Both the position numbers and the translations under genes were made by a program. The notes under the pieces were generated by a model. That model was given only the letters and a program-made list of their open reading frames with translations. It was not told where the DNA came from and searched no databases. From assembly GCF_018861125.1 (NCBI RefSeq), contig NZ_JAHKQN010000020.1, positions 95,920-159,919 of the forward strand: a DNA stretch of 64,000 nt, in the 5' to 3' direction. Source of the DNA: Cellulophaga baltica (lineage in GTDB: Bacteria > Bacteroidota > Bacteroidia > Flavobacteriales > Flavobacteriaceae). Positions 1 through 9,408 of the stretch are shown here, piece by piece (within the stretch, counting starts at the first letter, position 1; each line of letters begins with the position of its first letter).

Positions 1-186
1 TAATAGTATATGAATTAGCACCGTAATATGAGAAAATTTTGCAGTAATCTGAACAAACGATTTATAGGAAAAGTTGATGTATAATTTAAAAACCTATGAG
101 CTTATATCATCTTAAAATTCTTAAAAGTTTTAATGTCTAATTTAACATTGATAGATAACGTTTTCTTAGAAAAATTTTAGAGTAAG

Positions 187-1428
187 CTAATTCTCATTTA
201 TTGCATTAACTACAGCTAAAGCAGCTTTTTCACCCGAGAGCATAGCTGCATTTAATGATCCATTCAATTGCATATCTCCTGCAAGAAATATACGAGAAGT
301 TAATTGCGTTTCCGATGGCTCAATATCATATTCAACTGAGTCTAAATCTGGAAGTGCAAAGGGTATATTATATCGTTTTAGAAACTTACAAGAAGAAATT
401 CCACAATAATCATCTAATTCTTTTTTGATTTCAAATATTAACTCCTCTTCAGTTAAATTGTGTTTTTTAACTATAGTCACAGATAACAATTCTTTTGTAG
501 CTGAAGAATCTGTTTTCAAACTTGTATTATAAAATATATTATTTATCAATGCTTTTGGGTTAGGAATTAAACCAATTAAAGGTTTTTCTACAACCCTATG
601 TTCCGTTTCAAAATACAACGTGTCGCAAGATTTCCATTTTATAGCTTGATTTTTCAAATTTGAAATTAAAGAACTTGCCTTGGTTGCAACAATAGTAAAA
701 TCACTTTCTAATTCATTTCCGTTTTTTAAAGTAATATGTCCGTCTTTTACTGAATTGACAACTGAATTAAATTGAATATTTGTTCTATTCAAACTTTCTG
801 CTATTTGATTAGGTATAGCCTGAATGCCAGATTTAGGTAATGCGGCATAACCCTCGCCGAACATTTTATAAATAAATTCAAACATTCTGCTCGAAGTATT
901 CAAATTTGACTCCAAAAATATACCTGAAAAAAATGGCTTAAAAAAGCAATCTATCATCTGTGAAGAGAAACCAAAATCTATTAAATATGCTAATGTCGTT
1001 TTCTCTTTTTCTTTAAAAATTTCATCTACCGTTTTACTTTTTAAAGCTTTATTCAATCTCAAAACTTTAATTTTATCTGAGAAATTACCAATTCTAGAGA
1101 AAATTGTGGGAATCAACAATGAAGTTTCCCTAAGTGGATCACCTAGAATATTCTGCTTACCTTCATTAAAAATAACTGCCCCAGGGCTAAATTTTTGAAG
1201 ATTTAAAGCATCAATATTTAAATACTTTTTAGCAAGAGGATAAGCTGTTAGCAAAACTTGAAAACCTCTATCTAATTGATAACCCGATACAATATCTGTC
1301 TTAACTCTACCTCCAACTTTACTGGAAGCCTCTAAAATATTGGGACTGAATCCATAATCCTCTAAAACTTTTGCTGCGATTAACCCACTAACACCAGAAC
1401 CGATTATATATATATTATGGTTATTCAT
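187..1428 (-). CDS. FAD-dependent amine-oxidase-like oxidoreductase
   Basis: A 413-residue flavoprotein of the NAD(P)/FAD-dependent oxidoreductase group that includes amine oxidases, protoporphyrinogen oxidases and phytoene desaturases. The N-terminus has the Rossmann dinucleotide motif GSGVSG at residues 10-15, an acidic residue (E33) that should hold the ribose of FAD, then GGR at 39-41 and DRGFQ at 53-57. The C-terminus has a second FAD-contacting segment beginning IFLAGD, followed by a glycine/alanine-rich helix. No signal peptide is evident, so it is probably cytoplasmic. The substrate cannot be inferred: the family covers carotenoid, porphyrin and amine oxidation, and no pathway partner lies beside it. 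It is 36 bases downstream of the DUF2452 gene on the same strand and probably shares its transcript. Family assignment is secure, substrate unknown. Confidence 0.8.
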   Translation of the reverse strand: MNNHNIYIIGSGVSGLIAAKVLEDYGFSPNILEASSKVGGRVKTDIVSGYQLDRGFQVLLTAYPLAKKYLNIDALNLQKFSPGAVIFNEGKQNILGDPLRETSLLIPTIFSRIGNFSDKIKVLRLNKALKSKTVDEIFKEKEKTTLAYLIDFGFSSQMIDCFFKPFFSGIFLESNLNTSSRMFEFIYKMFGEGYAALPKSGIQAIPNQIAESLNRTNIQFNSVVNSVKDGHITLKNGNELESDFTIVATKASSLISNLKNQAIKWKSCDTLYFETEHRVVEKPLIGLIPNPKALINNIFYNTSLKTDSSATKELLSVTIVKKHNLTEEELIFEIKKELDDYCGISSCKFLKRYNIPFALPDLDSVEYDIEPSETQLTSRIFLAGDMQLNGSLNAAMLSGEKAALAVVNAINEN

Positions 1429-1464
1429 TTTTCTTTTCGTATTTAATATAACTAATATATTGAC

Positions 1465-1866
1465 TTATATTTTTTGCCAAATTTGTTCTGCATTTAAATA
1501 AAAACTACCTAAATAATTAAATTTACAATGTTCTGGCTCTATTAATGATAAAAATGTTTCACTATTATCTCTCTTGTACAAATAGTAAGTCTCCCCTATT
1601 ATTGGCTCAAAAGAAAACTTAGAATCAAAAATGAGTTGATTGTATTCAAACTCTTGTATCATTTTATCGTAAGCTAATTTTAATTCTAAAAATTTAGTCT
1701 TTACTTTATGATTAACCCTATTAATACTTCTATTTTTCCAAGCGACTGTATCTGTAACTTTAATTTTAGGAGCACTCAAGTTAGTTCCATATGGCCTTAA
1801 TGAAGCATCATATTTATCTGACTTCAAGTTAAAAACAACATTGTCTGGTTTTTTATCTTTACTCAT
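1465..1866 (-). CDS. DUF2452 domain protein
   Basis: A 133-residue protein that I recognise as the DUF2452 family, a short conserved family of unknown function frequent in Bacteroidota and some Proteobacteria. It starts MSKDKKPDNVVFN, has a mid-section rich in lysine and asparagine and a C-terminal half with several aromatic residues (FEPIIGETYYLYKR). It has no signal peptide, membrane segment or catalytic motif that I can identify. The protein is soluble and probably cytoplasmic. It is the first gene of a probable two-gene unit with the FAD oxidoreductase. Nothing in the sequence allows a function to be stated. Confidence 0.7.
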   Translation of the reverse strand: MSKDKKPDNVVFNLKSDKYDASLRPYGTNLSAPKIKVTDTVAWKNRSINRVNHKVKTKFLELKLAYDKMIQEFEYNQLIFDSKFSFEPIIGETYYLYKRDNSETFLSLIEPEHCKFNYLGSFYLNAEQIWQKI

Positions 1867-1975
1867 ACTCCAAAAATTTTAATTCTACTTTTGTTTGAAT
1901 TAATACTAAAATACTTAAACAAAGTCAGCTTTTCAAATTTGAAATATTTATTATACTTTTTTTGTAAAAAAGAAA

Positions 1976-2007
1976 AACCTCTGTAGACAATTCTATCTAC
2001 AGAGGTT
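1976..2007 (-). terminator. Rho-independent terminator of the first susCD unit
   Basis: A perfect 12-bp inverted repeat (AACCTCTGTAGA at 1976-1987 and its complement at 1996-2007) with an 8-base loop. Read on the minus strand, the stem is followed at once by a run of T interrupted by a single C. It lies about 30 bases past the susD stop codon, so it ends the minus-strand susC-susD transcript. DUF2452 must then have its own promoter. Confidence 0.85.
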
Positions 2008-2037
2008 AAACCTAAATATATTTTTATTTAAATTATA

Positions 2038-3585
2038 TTAAAAATTACTATTCATTAAACCGTTAGCTTTAGTATTCGTATTTGCAGTATCCCACCATAA
2101 TTTAATATCCATTCTATCAGTACTCACAGTATTTTGTGACGAAGGCATGCTTTCACTATTTAAATCGTGTTGATTATCAGGATATCTAATTCTTTTTACC
2201 CAAGTTCCTGATGCAACAGAAGCACTACTACTCACACCATCAATAGGCAATGTAATATCTGGATAGTCAGTACGTCTAAAATCTGCCCAAGACTCTGAAC
2301 CATTTGGAAAGTTTGCAATCCATTTTTGAGTAATTAATTGCTTTAAACTTTCTTCACTTGCTCCTGAAATTGTTGGCAAACCACTTATGTAATCAGCAGC
2401 ACTTGTGGCATCTACTCCCACATAATCCATCGAAGCTTGAACACCTTCTAAATAAAGTGAATTTGCATCACCTGATGCCCAACCTCTCAAAGCGGCTTCT
2501 GCCGTTAAAAATACTACCTCAGAATAAAACATATACGGCATATAGTATGCTGTATCTCCTCCATCACCTACAAAACCAACGTAATCACCATCAAGATTAA
2601 TCGTTGCCCCAGCAAGAGCATTATCAGGAACTAAATCGTAACCATTTTCAACACCTGTAAATACAGTTTCATCATCTAAAGTATAATTATCCTCTTTATA
2701 TGTTAACCAAAATGACGCTCTAGGGTCTTCACCTATACTAGACTGATTATATAAGTGATCAGTAAAAGTCTTAGAAATTCTAATATTATCCCAATTATAA
2801 GCCATTTGATGTAAATAATCGTACCAGCCCGAAGCCCATAATGGTATGTGCGCTCCATCATCATTACTAGTCATAACACCTGCCGTAATAGCTGCTACAG
2901 CTTCTGTTTGGGCCTTTACCGCATCTACATTAGACATTCTCATTGCTAAGCGCAATCGCATTGAATTTCCAAAACGCTTCCATTTACTTAAGTCTCCACT
3001 AAATATTAAATCATAATTATCAGGAAAGACATATTGAGTTGTATCATCTTCATTTATGGTATTTACCGCAGTTGTTAATCTATCAATTAAATCATAATAA
3101 ATTTCCTCTTGAGTATTGTAGGGTACCGTTTCTCCTACACCTGCTCCATAATAAGGAATGTCACCATAAGTATCTGTCATACGTTGCCATTCTGCACAAA
3201 TCCAAATTTCCATTTGGGCAAGCGCATTTGTATATGTAGGATCATCACCATAAAAATCTAATTGCGCATTATAATCTGCTAAAGAACCCGTATAAAATTC
3301 ATTCCACTGATTTCCTATCCAACCATCAACATACTCATATCTTGGTGATTCAAAACTAGAAACGGTATTTGACCAATATTGCGCATAGAAATCTGGATAT
3401 AAATTAATATTTCTTTGGTAATTAGTAACCGGTTTTTGAAGCATTTGATTAAAAACCCAAGAAGGGTCTACTTCAGTGACTGCATTACTAGGCGTATTTA
3501 TCTCTTCAAAATCTTCTGTACAGCCAACTACAATTGTTAGTAGCAGTACTTTTATAAATATGATATATTTTTTCATGTTTCTCAA
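2038..3585 (-). CDS. SusD/RagB-like glycan-binding outer-membrane lipoprotein (locus 1)
   Basis: A 515-residue SusD-family lipoprotein, the surface lid and binding partner of the SusC channel. The N-terminal hydrophobic stretch ends in VVGC, giving a lipidated Cys at residue 22 (Met4 is an alternative start). The body has the alpha-helical TPR-like pattern of the family and resembles the SusD-like-2 subgroup often called nutrient-binding outer membrane lipoprotein. Typical cues are a segment around AEWQRMTDTYGDIPYYGAG, a repeated helix FLTAEAALRGWASGDA and a late QKWIANFPNGSESWADFRR block. It begins 3 bases after the susC stop, so the two are co-translated. The ligand is not visible. The neighbouring GH92 gene suggests mannose-containing glycans, but that gene is on another transcript. 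Confidence 0.88.
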   Translation of the reverse strand: MRNMKKYIIFIKVLLLTIVVGCTEDFEEINTPSNAVTEVDPSWVFNQMLQKPVTNYQRNINLYPDFYAQYWSNTVSSFESPRYEYVDGWIGNQWNEFYTGSLADYNAQLDFYGDDPTYTNALAQMEIWICAEWQRMTDTYGDIPYYGAGVGETVPYNTQEEIYYDLIDRLTTAVNTINEDDTTQYVFPDNYDLIFSGDLSKWKRFGNSMRLRLAMRMSNVDAVKAQTEAVAAITAGVMTSNDDGAHIPLWASGWYDYLHQMAYNWDNIRISKTFTDHLYNQSSIGEDPRASFWLTYKEDNYTLDDETVFTGVENGYDLVPDNALAGATINLDGDYVGFVGDGGDTAYYMPYMFYSEVVFLTAEAALRGWASGDANSLYLEGVQASMDYVGVDATSAADYISGLPTISGASEESLKQLITQKWIANFPNGSESWADFRRTDYPDITLPIDGVSSSASVASGTWVKRIRYPDNQHDLNSESMPSSQNTVSTDRMDIKLWWDTANTNTKANGLMNSNF

Positions 3586-3588
3586 TTA

Positions 3589-6500
3589 TTAAAATTTAAG
3601 GTTTAATGAACAACCAACTACTCTAGATACTGGTACTGGAGAAAAATCAAATGCTTTTGCTCCATAAGACGTACTATATGAACTTGCATCAGGAACCGTT
3701 CCTGGTGTATTCTTATAAACATAAAATAAGTTTCTACCCACTAATGATATTCTAGCACTTGAAAGCATGCTTTGAGCTTTTTTTCCCAAAGTAGATACTG
3801 GGAAGTTATACCCTATAGATATTTCACTCAATTTCATATATGAAGCATCATAAATAAACTCTTCTGTTATGCCAGATACTTTTTCCCAATAAGCCTCAGG
3901 CTCAACAAGCACTGTATTGGCACTACCATCTTCAAAATTAGCATCAACTACAAAAGCTTCTCTACCTAAACTCAATGTCTTCAACGTATTACCGCTTCCT
4001 GTGGCGCTAGCTTCTGTTAAAGAATAAATTTCTCCACCTTGCTGAACTGCAAATAATGTATTTAATGAGAAATTTTTATAAGTAACATTCAAACCTATAC
4101 CTCCATTAAAATCTGGTTGGATATTCCCTAAAACTTGTCTTTCATCATCTACTATTGGTAAACCATCACTACCTACAACAATACTACCTTGATCGTCTCT
4201 AACATAAGCATAACCAAAAATATCACCCATTCTTTCTCCTTCAGTTCCTCGAACTTGTACCCCATCATTATCCGTTAGAAATGTATAAAATTCATCATCA
4301 TCAACTGAAGTTGATAATTCTTCTACTACACCTTTATTTTTAGAGAAATTTAAACTAAGATCTACTCTAAATTTATCTTTTCTAATTGGAGATATTGTAG
4401 TCATTAACTCTATACCTCTATTTGTAATTAAACCCAGGTTATCATACCTACCTGAATATCCAGAACTTTGATCTAAACTAACAACTGCAATTTGGTTTTT
4501 AGTTTTCTCATCATAGTAAGTAAAATCAAAACCTAATAAACCTTTAAATAATCTAAGATCTACACCCACTTCTGAAGATGATGAAATCTCTGGTTTTAAA
4601 TCACTATTTACAAGGTTATTTGGCTCTGAAGTGGTTGTTAAGTTATAATTACCTTGCCCTAAAGTATAGACCTGTGTAGTATTGTATGGGTCTGTATCTT
4701 TTCCTACCTCAGCCCATGACCCTCTTAATTTTAAATAACTTATCCAAGTTGGCATTTCAACCATTTCTGAAATAAGTGCACTTAAACTTGCCGAAGGATA
4801 AAAATATGAGTTATTGTCTGCTGGTAATGCAGAAGACCAGTCATTTCTAGCTGTTGCGTTAAAAAATAAATAATCTTTATACGATAAATCTACAAATCCA
4901 TAAACAGATTGAATTTCTCTCTCCGAAAAATCTTCAGTTGTTGAAATTGTAGATGCATCTTCAGCTCCTGATAAGAAAAATGTATCTTCTGAAATTAATT
5001 TTCCTGACGAAGAACTCAACTCATCAGAATTATTGTTCATTTTATTCGCTCCGGCACTCATACCAAAACTAAAATCTTCACCAAAGTCATTATTATAACT
5101 TAATAATGCCTCTATATTTTCTTCCGAGAAGAATTTTTCTGAAGTATTATAGTTTGGCCTCTGATCATTAACAGTATCTGCATATAAATAACCACTTACA
5201 GTTTCGTATCTATAATTATCTAAACCATATCTTAGACGTAATTTCAAATGTTCAGAAAAACTGATGTTTGCTGTTAAATTACCGAAGAAACGATTACGCT
5301 CATCACTATTAACCGTTTGTTCTTGAATAAAATATGGGTTTCTGAAATTTGCATTAGCAGTTGTATACAGTTTCTCGATATGCTCATTATTTACAATATC
5401 ATACCCAGGAGCTAAATCAACTAACCTTATATTTGCTGGCATTGCATTAAAATATGAAACCGCACTATAAAAACCTTGATTAGGACGCTGACTACCTTCA
5501 TTTTTAATATATGAAGCTTTAGCATCCATATTTAACCAATCGTTGATTTGATAGGAAGATTTAAAATCATAATTTAATTTATCCACTTCATGATTTTTAA
5601 AAATACCTTCATTCCATTCTTTAGAAACAGTAGCTCTATAAGATCCTTTATCATTACCATTTGTAAATGAAAAGGTGTGCTTACTACTAACTCCCATTTC
5701 TGTGAAGTTTTTAAGACGATCTTTCTCAGCTACATAAGCTAATTCTTCACCAGTCCAACTAGTCTTTAATGATCCATCAAATATTGGCCCCCAACTACTT
5801 GTTGAATTCTCATCGTAAACTCTTTGATTACCTTGTCCATACTGTTCTTGTAAATCTAGAAAATAGGCCGCATTAGATACCATAACACTACCTGTGTATG
5901 AAATACCTAAACCTGAAGATTGCTTTCCGCTTTTTGTAGTAACAACTACAACACCATTAGCTCCACGAGAACCATATAATGCAGCTGCACTTCCACCCTT
6001 TAACACAGACATTGATTCTATATCATCAGGGTTTATATCTAATAAACCACCACCGTTTGACGTTCCATTAAATAAACCACCATCACTTGAATCACCTGCA
6101 GAAAATGGAACTCCATCAACAACCCACAGTACATCATTATTGTCCGTAAGAGAACTATTACCTCTTAGTTCAATTCTCGTATTACCACCTACACCACCTG
6201 TGGTTGTAATTTCAACACCTGCAACTTTACCTTGCAAAGCAGTAGATACATTACCGTTAGAACCATTTGTTAAAACATCTCCTGAAACTTCTTGCACAGA
6301 ATACCCTAAGGCTTTTTTTTCTTTTTTAATACCTAAAGCAGTTACAACTACTTCATTTAAGGTTTGTACATCTTCAATTAAGGTTACGTTTATTACAGTT
6401 TGTCCATTAGTTGGAATACTTTGACTTACAAAACCTAACATTGAATATTCCAAAATCCCTTCCTCTGAAAATTCAATGGTATAATTCCCATCGAAATCTG

Positions 6501-6663
6501 TAATTACACCATTATTTGTTCCCTTTAAGACAATATTTGCTCCAGGCACTGGCATACCAGACTCGTCGTTAATGACACCTGAAATTGACTTTTTTTGTGC
6601 TAATACTGTTCCGCTGGAGAACAGAAACACAATCACTAAAAAATTTAGCATTTTTTTACACAT
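3589..6663 (-). CDS. SusC/RagA-type TonB-dependent outer-membrane channel (locus 1)
   Basis: A 1024-residue TonB-dependent transporter for oligosaccharides. A signal peptide ends near ...SSGTVLAQ. It is followed by a carboxypeptidase-D regulatory-like beta-sandwich (about residues 25-105, with GANIVLKGTNNGVITDFDG), a VVVTALG segment before the plug, a plug domain (about 115-245, with the SusC signature SMSVLKGGSAAALYGSRGAN) and a long beta-barrel ending in an aromatic C-terminus (SLNLKF). Its length is normal for SusC. Start is ambiguous between Met1 and Met5. It heads a two-gene unit with susD, and a plausible promoter lies about 140 bases upstream. No sigma/anti-sigma pair or hybrid sensor is adjacent, so its regulator is elsewhere or its control is unusual. 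Confidence 0.93.
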   Translation of the reverse strand: MCKKMLNFLVIVFLFSSGTVLAQKKSISGVINDESGMPVPGANIVLKGTNNGVITDFDGNYTIEFSEEGILEYSMLGFVSQSIPTNGQTVINVTLIEDVQTLNEVVVTALGIKKEKKALGYSVQEVSGDVLTNGSNGNVSTALQGKVAGVEITTTGGVGGNTRIELRGNSSLTDNNDVLWVVDGVPFSAGDSSDGGLFNGTSNGGGLLDINPDDIESMSVLKGGSAAALYGSRGANGVVVVTTKSGKQSSGLGISYTGSVMVSNAAYFLDLQEQYGQGNQRVYDENSTSSWGPIFDGSLKTSWTGEELAYVAEKDRLKNFTEMGVSSKHTFSFTNGNDKGSYRATVSKEWNEGIFKNHEVDKLNYDFKSSYQINDWLNMDAKASYIKNEGSQRPNQGFYSAVSYFNAMPANIRLVDLAPGYDIVNNEHIEKLYTTANANFRNPYFIQEQTVNSDERNRFFGNLTANISFSEHLKLRLRYGLDNYRYETVSGYLYADTVNDQRPNYNTSEKFFSEENIEALLSYNNDFGEDFSFGMSAGANKMNNNSDELSSSSGKLISEDTFFLSGAEDASTISTTEDFSEREIQSVYGFVDLSYKDYLFFNATARNDWSSALPADNNSYFYPSASLSALISEMVEMPTWISYLKLRGSWAEVGKDTDPYNTTQVYTLGQGNYNLTTTSEPNNLVNSDLKPEISSSSEVGVDLRLFKGLLGFDFTYYDEKTKNQIAVVSLDQSSGYSGRYDNLGLITNRGIELMTTISPIRKDKFRVDLSLNFSKNKGVVEELSTSVDDDEFYTFLTDNDGVQVRGTEGERMGDIFGYAYVRDDQGSIVVGSDGLPIVDDERQVLGNIQPDFNGGIGLNVTYKNFSLNTLFAVQQGGEIYSLTEASATGSGNTLKTLSLGREAFVVDANFEDGSANTVLVEPEAYWEKVSGITEEFIYDASYMKLSEISIGYNFPVSTLGKKAQSMLSSARISLVGRNLFYVYKNTPGTVPDASSYSTSYGAKAFDFSPVPVSRVVGCSLNLKF

Positions 6664-6803
6664 ACAGCATTCTTTAAGTTAATAATTAATATTAAGAGAT
6701 AATCTGGGGTTGTATCCTCGTTGTTAAAAAACCCACAATTTCATTAATAAATTTTATAAAAAAATTATGATAAATTTAAAAATTTCGACCAACAACTACA
6801 GTG

Positions 6804-6833
6804 AAAAGTTAAATAGCAGTATCGTTAAGCCAA
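6804..6833 (-). promoter_or_regulatory. Candidate promoter for susC-susD (locus 1)
   Basis: On the minus strand a TTG (complement of 6831-6833) is followed by exactly 19 bases and then TAACTTTT (complement of 6804-6811), one mismatch from the Bacteroidota -7 consensus TAnnTTTG. The predicted start of transcription is near 6798, leaving a leader of about 135 bases. Element match and spacing are seen in the sequence; activity is inferred. Confidence 0.42.
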
Positions 6834-7020
6834 CATAAAAGTTATAAAAATTTAATTTTATATATATTTAATTACGCATATAACAAAATGAATATAAAAT
6901 ATTCGTTTTTAATAAAATCCTAGAACTTTATCAAAAAATTATTTTTTATAAGAAATGTGATTATAATTGAGTTTCTTTTAACTACAAATTAATTTTTGGA
7001 AAAAAGATTGTTCATTAAAA

Positions 7021-7058
7021 AAATCGCAATTCCATAAATGAATATAGAATTGTGATTT
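7021..7058 (-). terminator. Rho-independent terminator of the GH92 unit
   Basis: Twelve-base arms AAATCGCAATTC (7021-7032) and GAATTGTGATTT (7047-7058) pair with a single G-U type wobble around a 14-base loop. On the minus strand the stem is followed by a run of T. It sits 6 bases past the GH92 stop and should end that transcript before the susC promoter. Confidence 0.82.
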
Positions 7059-7064
7059 TTAAAT

Positions 7065-9401
7065 TTAATTAGAAAAAGAATATGGCCGAGATTTTACCTC
7101 ATTTGCCCATTTTTTATTAGGAACAGAATCCATTGTGAAGTTTAAAACTCCTCCTTTTTGAACATTATCAGAAGAGATAAAAGATTTATCATATACTTCG
7201 TCATTTAAAGTTGCCGACTTTATATATATGTTATCTTTTGAATTATTTGGTGCCGAAATAGTAAAATTATTACCATTTTCTAAATGCAATGTAACCTTGT
7301 TAAATAATGGACTACCAATTACATATTCATTAACAGCTGGAGTTACTGGGTAAAAACCTATTGCACTAAATACGTACCAAGCAGAGGTTTGACCATTGTC
7401 TTCATCACCACAATAACCATCAGGTTTAGAAGAATATAGTTTTGATAATACTTCTCTAATTTTTTCTTGTGTTTTATGGGATGCGTTTACATAATTATAC
7501 AAGTAAATCATATGCTGAATTGGCTGATTACCATGCGCATAGTTACCCATATTCATTATTTGCATTTCTCTTATCTCATGTATTGTAAACCCGTAGTATG
7601 AATTATCAAAATCTGGCGGCATATTAAAAACACTATCCAATTTACCTTCAAAAGCTTTATCACCACCAATTAAATTTACTAAACCTTGTATATCATGAAA
7701 AACTGACCATGTATAATGAACACTATTACCCTCGGTAAATGCATCCCCCCATTTTAATGGGTTAAATGGTTTTTGAAAAGTTCCGTCTTCATTTTTACCA
7801 CGCATCCATTTGGTATCAGAATCAAAAACATTTTTATAGTTTAATGATTGTTTGTAAAATTTATTTGCTAATTCTTCTTCTCCAATTTTATGAGCCATTT
7901 GCGCAATAGTAAAATCTGCATAAGCATACTCTAGAGTTCTTGCTACATTTTCATCAATACCAACATCATAAGGCACATAACCTAACTTATTGTAATATTC
8001 TACCCCTTCTCTACCAACGGATTTTATAACATTTCCGTTTGAAAGAGGTCTGTTTTCAGAAGTTGAAGCATTTTGTAATACTGCCTTTAATAATAACTCA
8101 ACATTATCAACATTAACACCTTTCAAAATAGCATCTGCAATAATTGGAGAAGAATTTGACCCAATCATACAATCACGATGCCCTGGACTTGCCCATTCCG
8201 GCAACCAACCAGACTCTTTATAAGTATTAACTAATCCTTCCATAATATTCCCATTTAATTCTGGGTACATCATATTAAAAAATGGAAAAACCGCTCTAAA
8301 AGTATCCCAAAAGCCATTATCTGTAAACATATATCCAGGTAATACTTCCCCATTATACGGACTATAATGAACTATTTCATTAGATGCATTAAACTCATAC
8401 ATTTTTCTAGGAAACAATAAAACTCTATACAGACAAGAATAAAAGGTTCTAAGGTTATCAATATTATCATCTTCAACAACAATTCTCCCTAACTCCTTTT
8501 CCCAAGCATTTTTTGCCTTATCCATTGTAGTTTGAAAATCATCTTGACCAATCTCTCTATCTAAATTTATTTGTGCTTGCTCAAGACTTATAAATGAAGA
8601 TGCTACTTTTACATTTACGGCTTCTCCTTTTTTAGTTTTGAAACCAACGATAGCACCAACATGCTCTCCTATGCTTTCTATAGAATCTTCAATTAATTTC
8701 CAACCGTCTTCCCAAGTATGATTAACTTCAAAATCCTTATCAAATTCTGCTACAAAATAATTATGGAAATTTTCAGGCACACCTCCATTATTATTTCTAC
8801 TGTACCCTATTATTTTTCGCTCTTCAGGTATAATTTTAACCATTGAACCTTTATTAAAACCATCTAAAATAATATACGATTCATCCTCAGGAAAAGTAAA
8901 TTTAAAATGCGCGGCTCTCTCTGTAGGGCTAACTTCTGCAGTAACATCATATTCTGCTAAATAAACCTCGTAATGATACGGTTTTACATTTTCTGATTTA
9001 TGAGAAAACCATGATTCACGTTTATCTTCTTGAAACTTTAACTCACCAGTAACTGCCATTAAAGAAAAAGCACCATAATCATTTATCCAAGGACTAGGTT
9101 GATGTGTTTGTTTAATTCCTCTAATTTTATTGTCACTGTACTTATACATCCAACCATCACCCATTTTAGAAGTCATTGGCGACCAAAAATTCATACCCCA
9201 AGGCGTAGCAATTGCTGGGTAAGTATTTCCGTTTGATAATTCAAATGAAGAATCAGTACCCATTAATGGATTTACATAATCCGTTAAAAGTTGATTACTA
9301 CTTACTTTTTCTGTATCTGAAGTTTCTTCATTTTTGCACGAAAAAGCCAAAATACAAATAGCTATTAAAATTACTTTATACTGTACTGAGTTATTTATCA
9401 A
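7065..9401 (-). CDS. GH92 family alpha-mannosidase, lipoprotein
   Basis: A 778-residue glycoside hydrolase family 92 enzyme, a calcium-dependent inverting exo-alpha-mannosidase family. A lipobox LAFSC puts a lipidated Cys at residue 22, so it is anchored to a membrane, periplasmic or surface-exposed. The N-terminal beta-sandwich (about 40-270) carries VNPLMGTD near 44-51 and YPAIATPWGM near 61-70. The (alpha/alpha)6 domain has DNGFWDTFRA at 361-370, TEGN at 556-559 with E557 as the expected catalytic acid, and GDEDNGQTSAWYVF starting at 665, with an Asp of that block as the base. Length is normal for the family. It follows the 688-residue gene by 7 bases, so the two are one operon. Linkage specificity (1,2, 1,3, 1,4 or mannose-phosphate) cannot be read from the sequence. 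Confidence 0.92.
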   Translation of the reverse strand: MINNSVQYKVILIAICILAFSCKNEETSDTEKVSSNQLLTDYVNPLMGTDSSFELSNGNTYPAIATPWGMNFWSPMTSKMGDGWMYKYSDNKIRGIKQTHQPSPWINDYGAFSLMAVTGELKFQEDKRESWFSHKSENVKPYHYEVYLAEYDVTAEVSPTERAAHFKFTFPEDESYIILDGFNKGSMVKIIPEERKIIGYSRNNNGGVPENFHNYFVAEFDKDFEVNHTWEDGWKLIEDSIESIGEHVGAIVGFKTKKGEAVNVKVASSFISLEQAQINLDREIGQDDFQTTMDKAKNAWEKELGRIVVEDDNIDNLRTFYSCLYRVLLFPRKMYEFNASNEIVHYSPYNGEVLPGYMFTDNGFWDTFRAVFPFFNMMYPELNGNIMEGLVNTYKESGWLPEWASPGHRDCMIGSNSSPIIADAILKGVNVDNVELLLKAVLQNASTSENRPLSNGNVIKSVGREGVEYYNKLGYVPYDVGIDENVARTLEYAYADFTIAQMAHKIGEEELANKFYKQSLNYKNVFDSDTKWMRGKNEDGTFQKPFNPLKWGDAFTEGNSVHYTWSVFHDIQGLVNLIGGDKAFEGKLDSVFNMPPDFDNSYYGFTIHEIREMQIMNMGNYAHGNQPIQHMIYLYNYVNASHKTQEKIREVLSKLYSSKPDGYCGDEDNGQTSAWYVFSAIGFYPVTPAVNEYVIGSPLFNKVTLHLENGNNFTISAPNNSKDNIYIKSATLNDEVYDKSFISSDNVQKGGVLNFTMDSVPNKKWANEVKSRPYSFSN

Positions 9402-9408
9402 AATATAA

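Larger units (their letters stand above)
6664..7064. other. Intergenic region between susC (locus 1) and the GH92 gene
   Basis: A 401-base AT-rich gap with no credible open reading frame. It holds the terminator of the GH92 unit at its right end and a candidate promoter for susC near its middle. These two signals separate the mannosidase unit from the transporter unit although all four genes point the same way. The remaining A/T-rich sequence shows nothing further that I can support. Confidence 0.6.

Noticed and set aside
1-186. Left edge of the window
   Set aside because: AT-rich with no frame, hairpin or promoter that I can support; only the tail of the intergenic region after the oxidoreductase is visible.
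1886-1893. TACTTTTG on the plus strand, a full -7 match
   Set aside because: There is no plus-strand gene downstream of it; the nearest genes run the other way.
5894-6424. A 176-codon plus-strand frame inside susC
   Set aside because: Antisense to the plug region of SusC. Proline- and threonine-rich composition reflects the codon pattern of the real gene.
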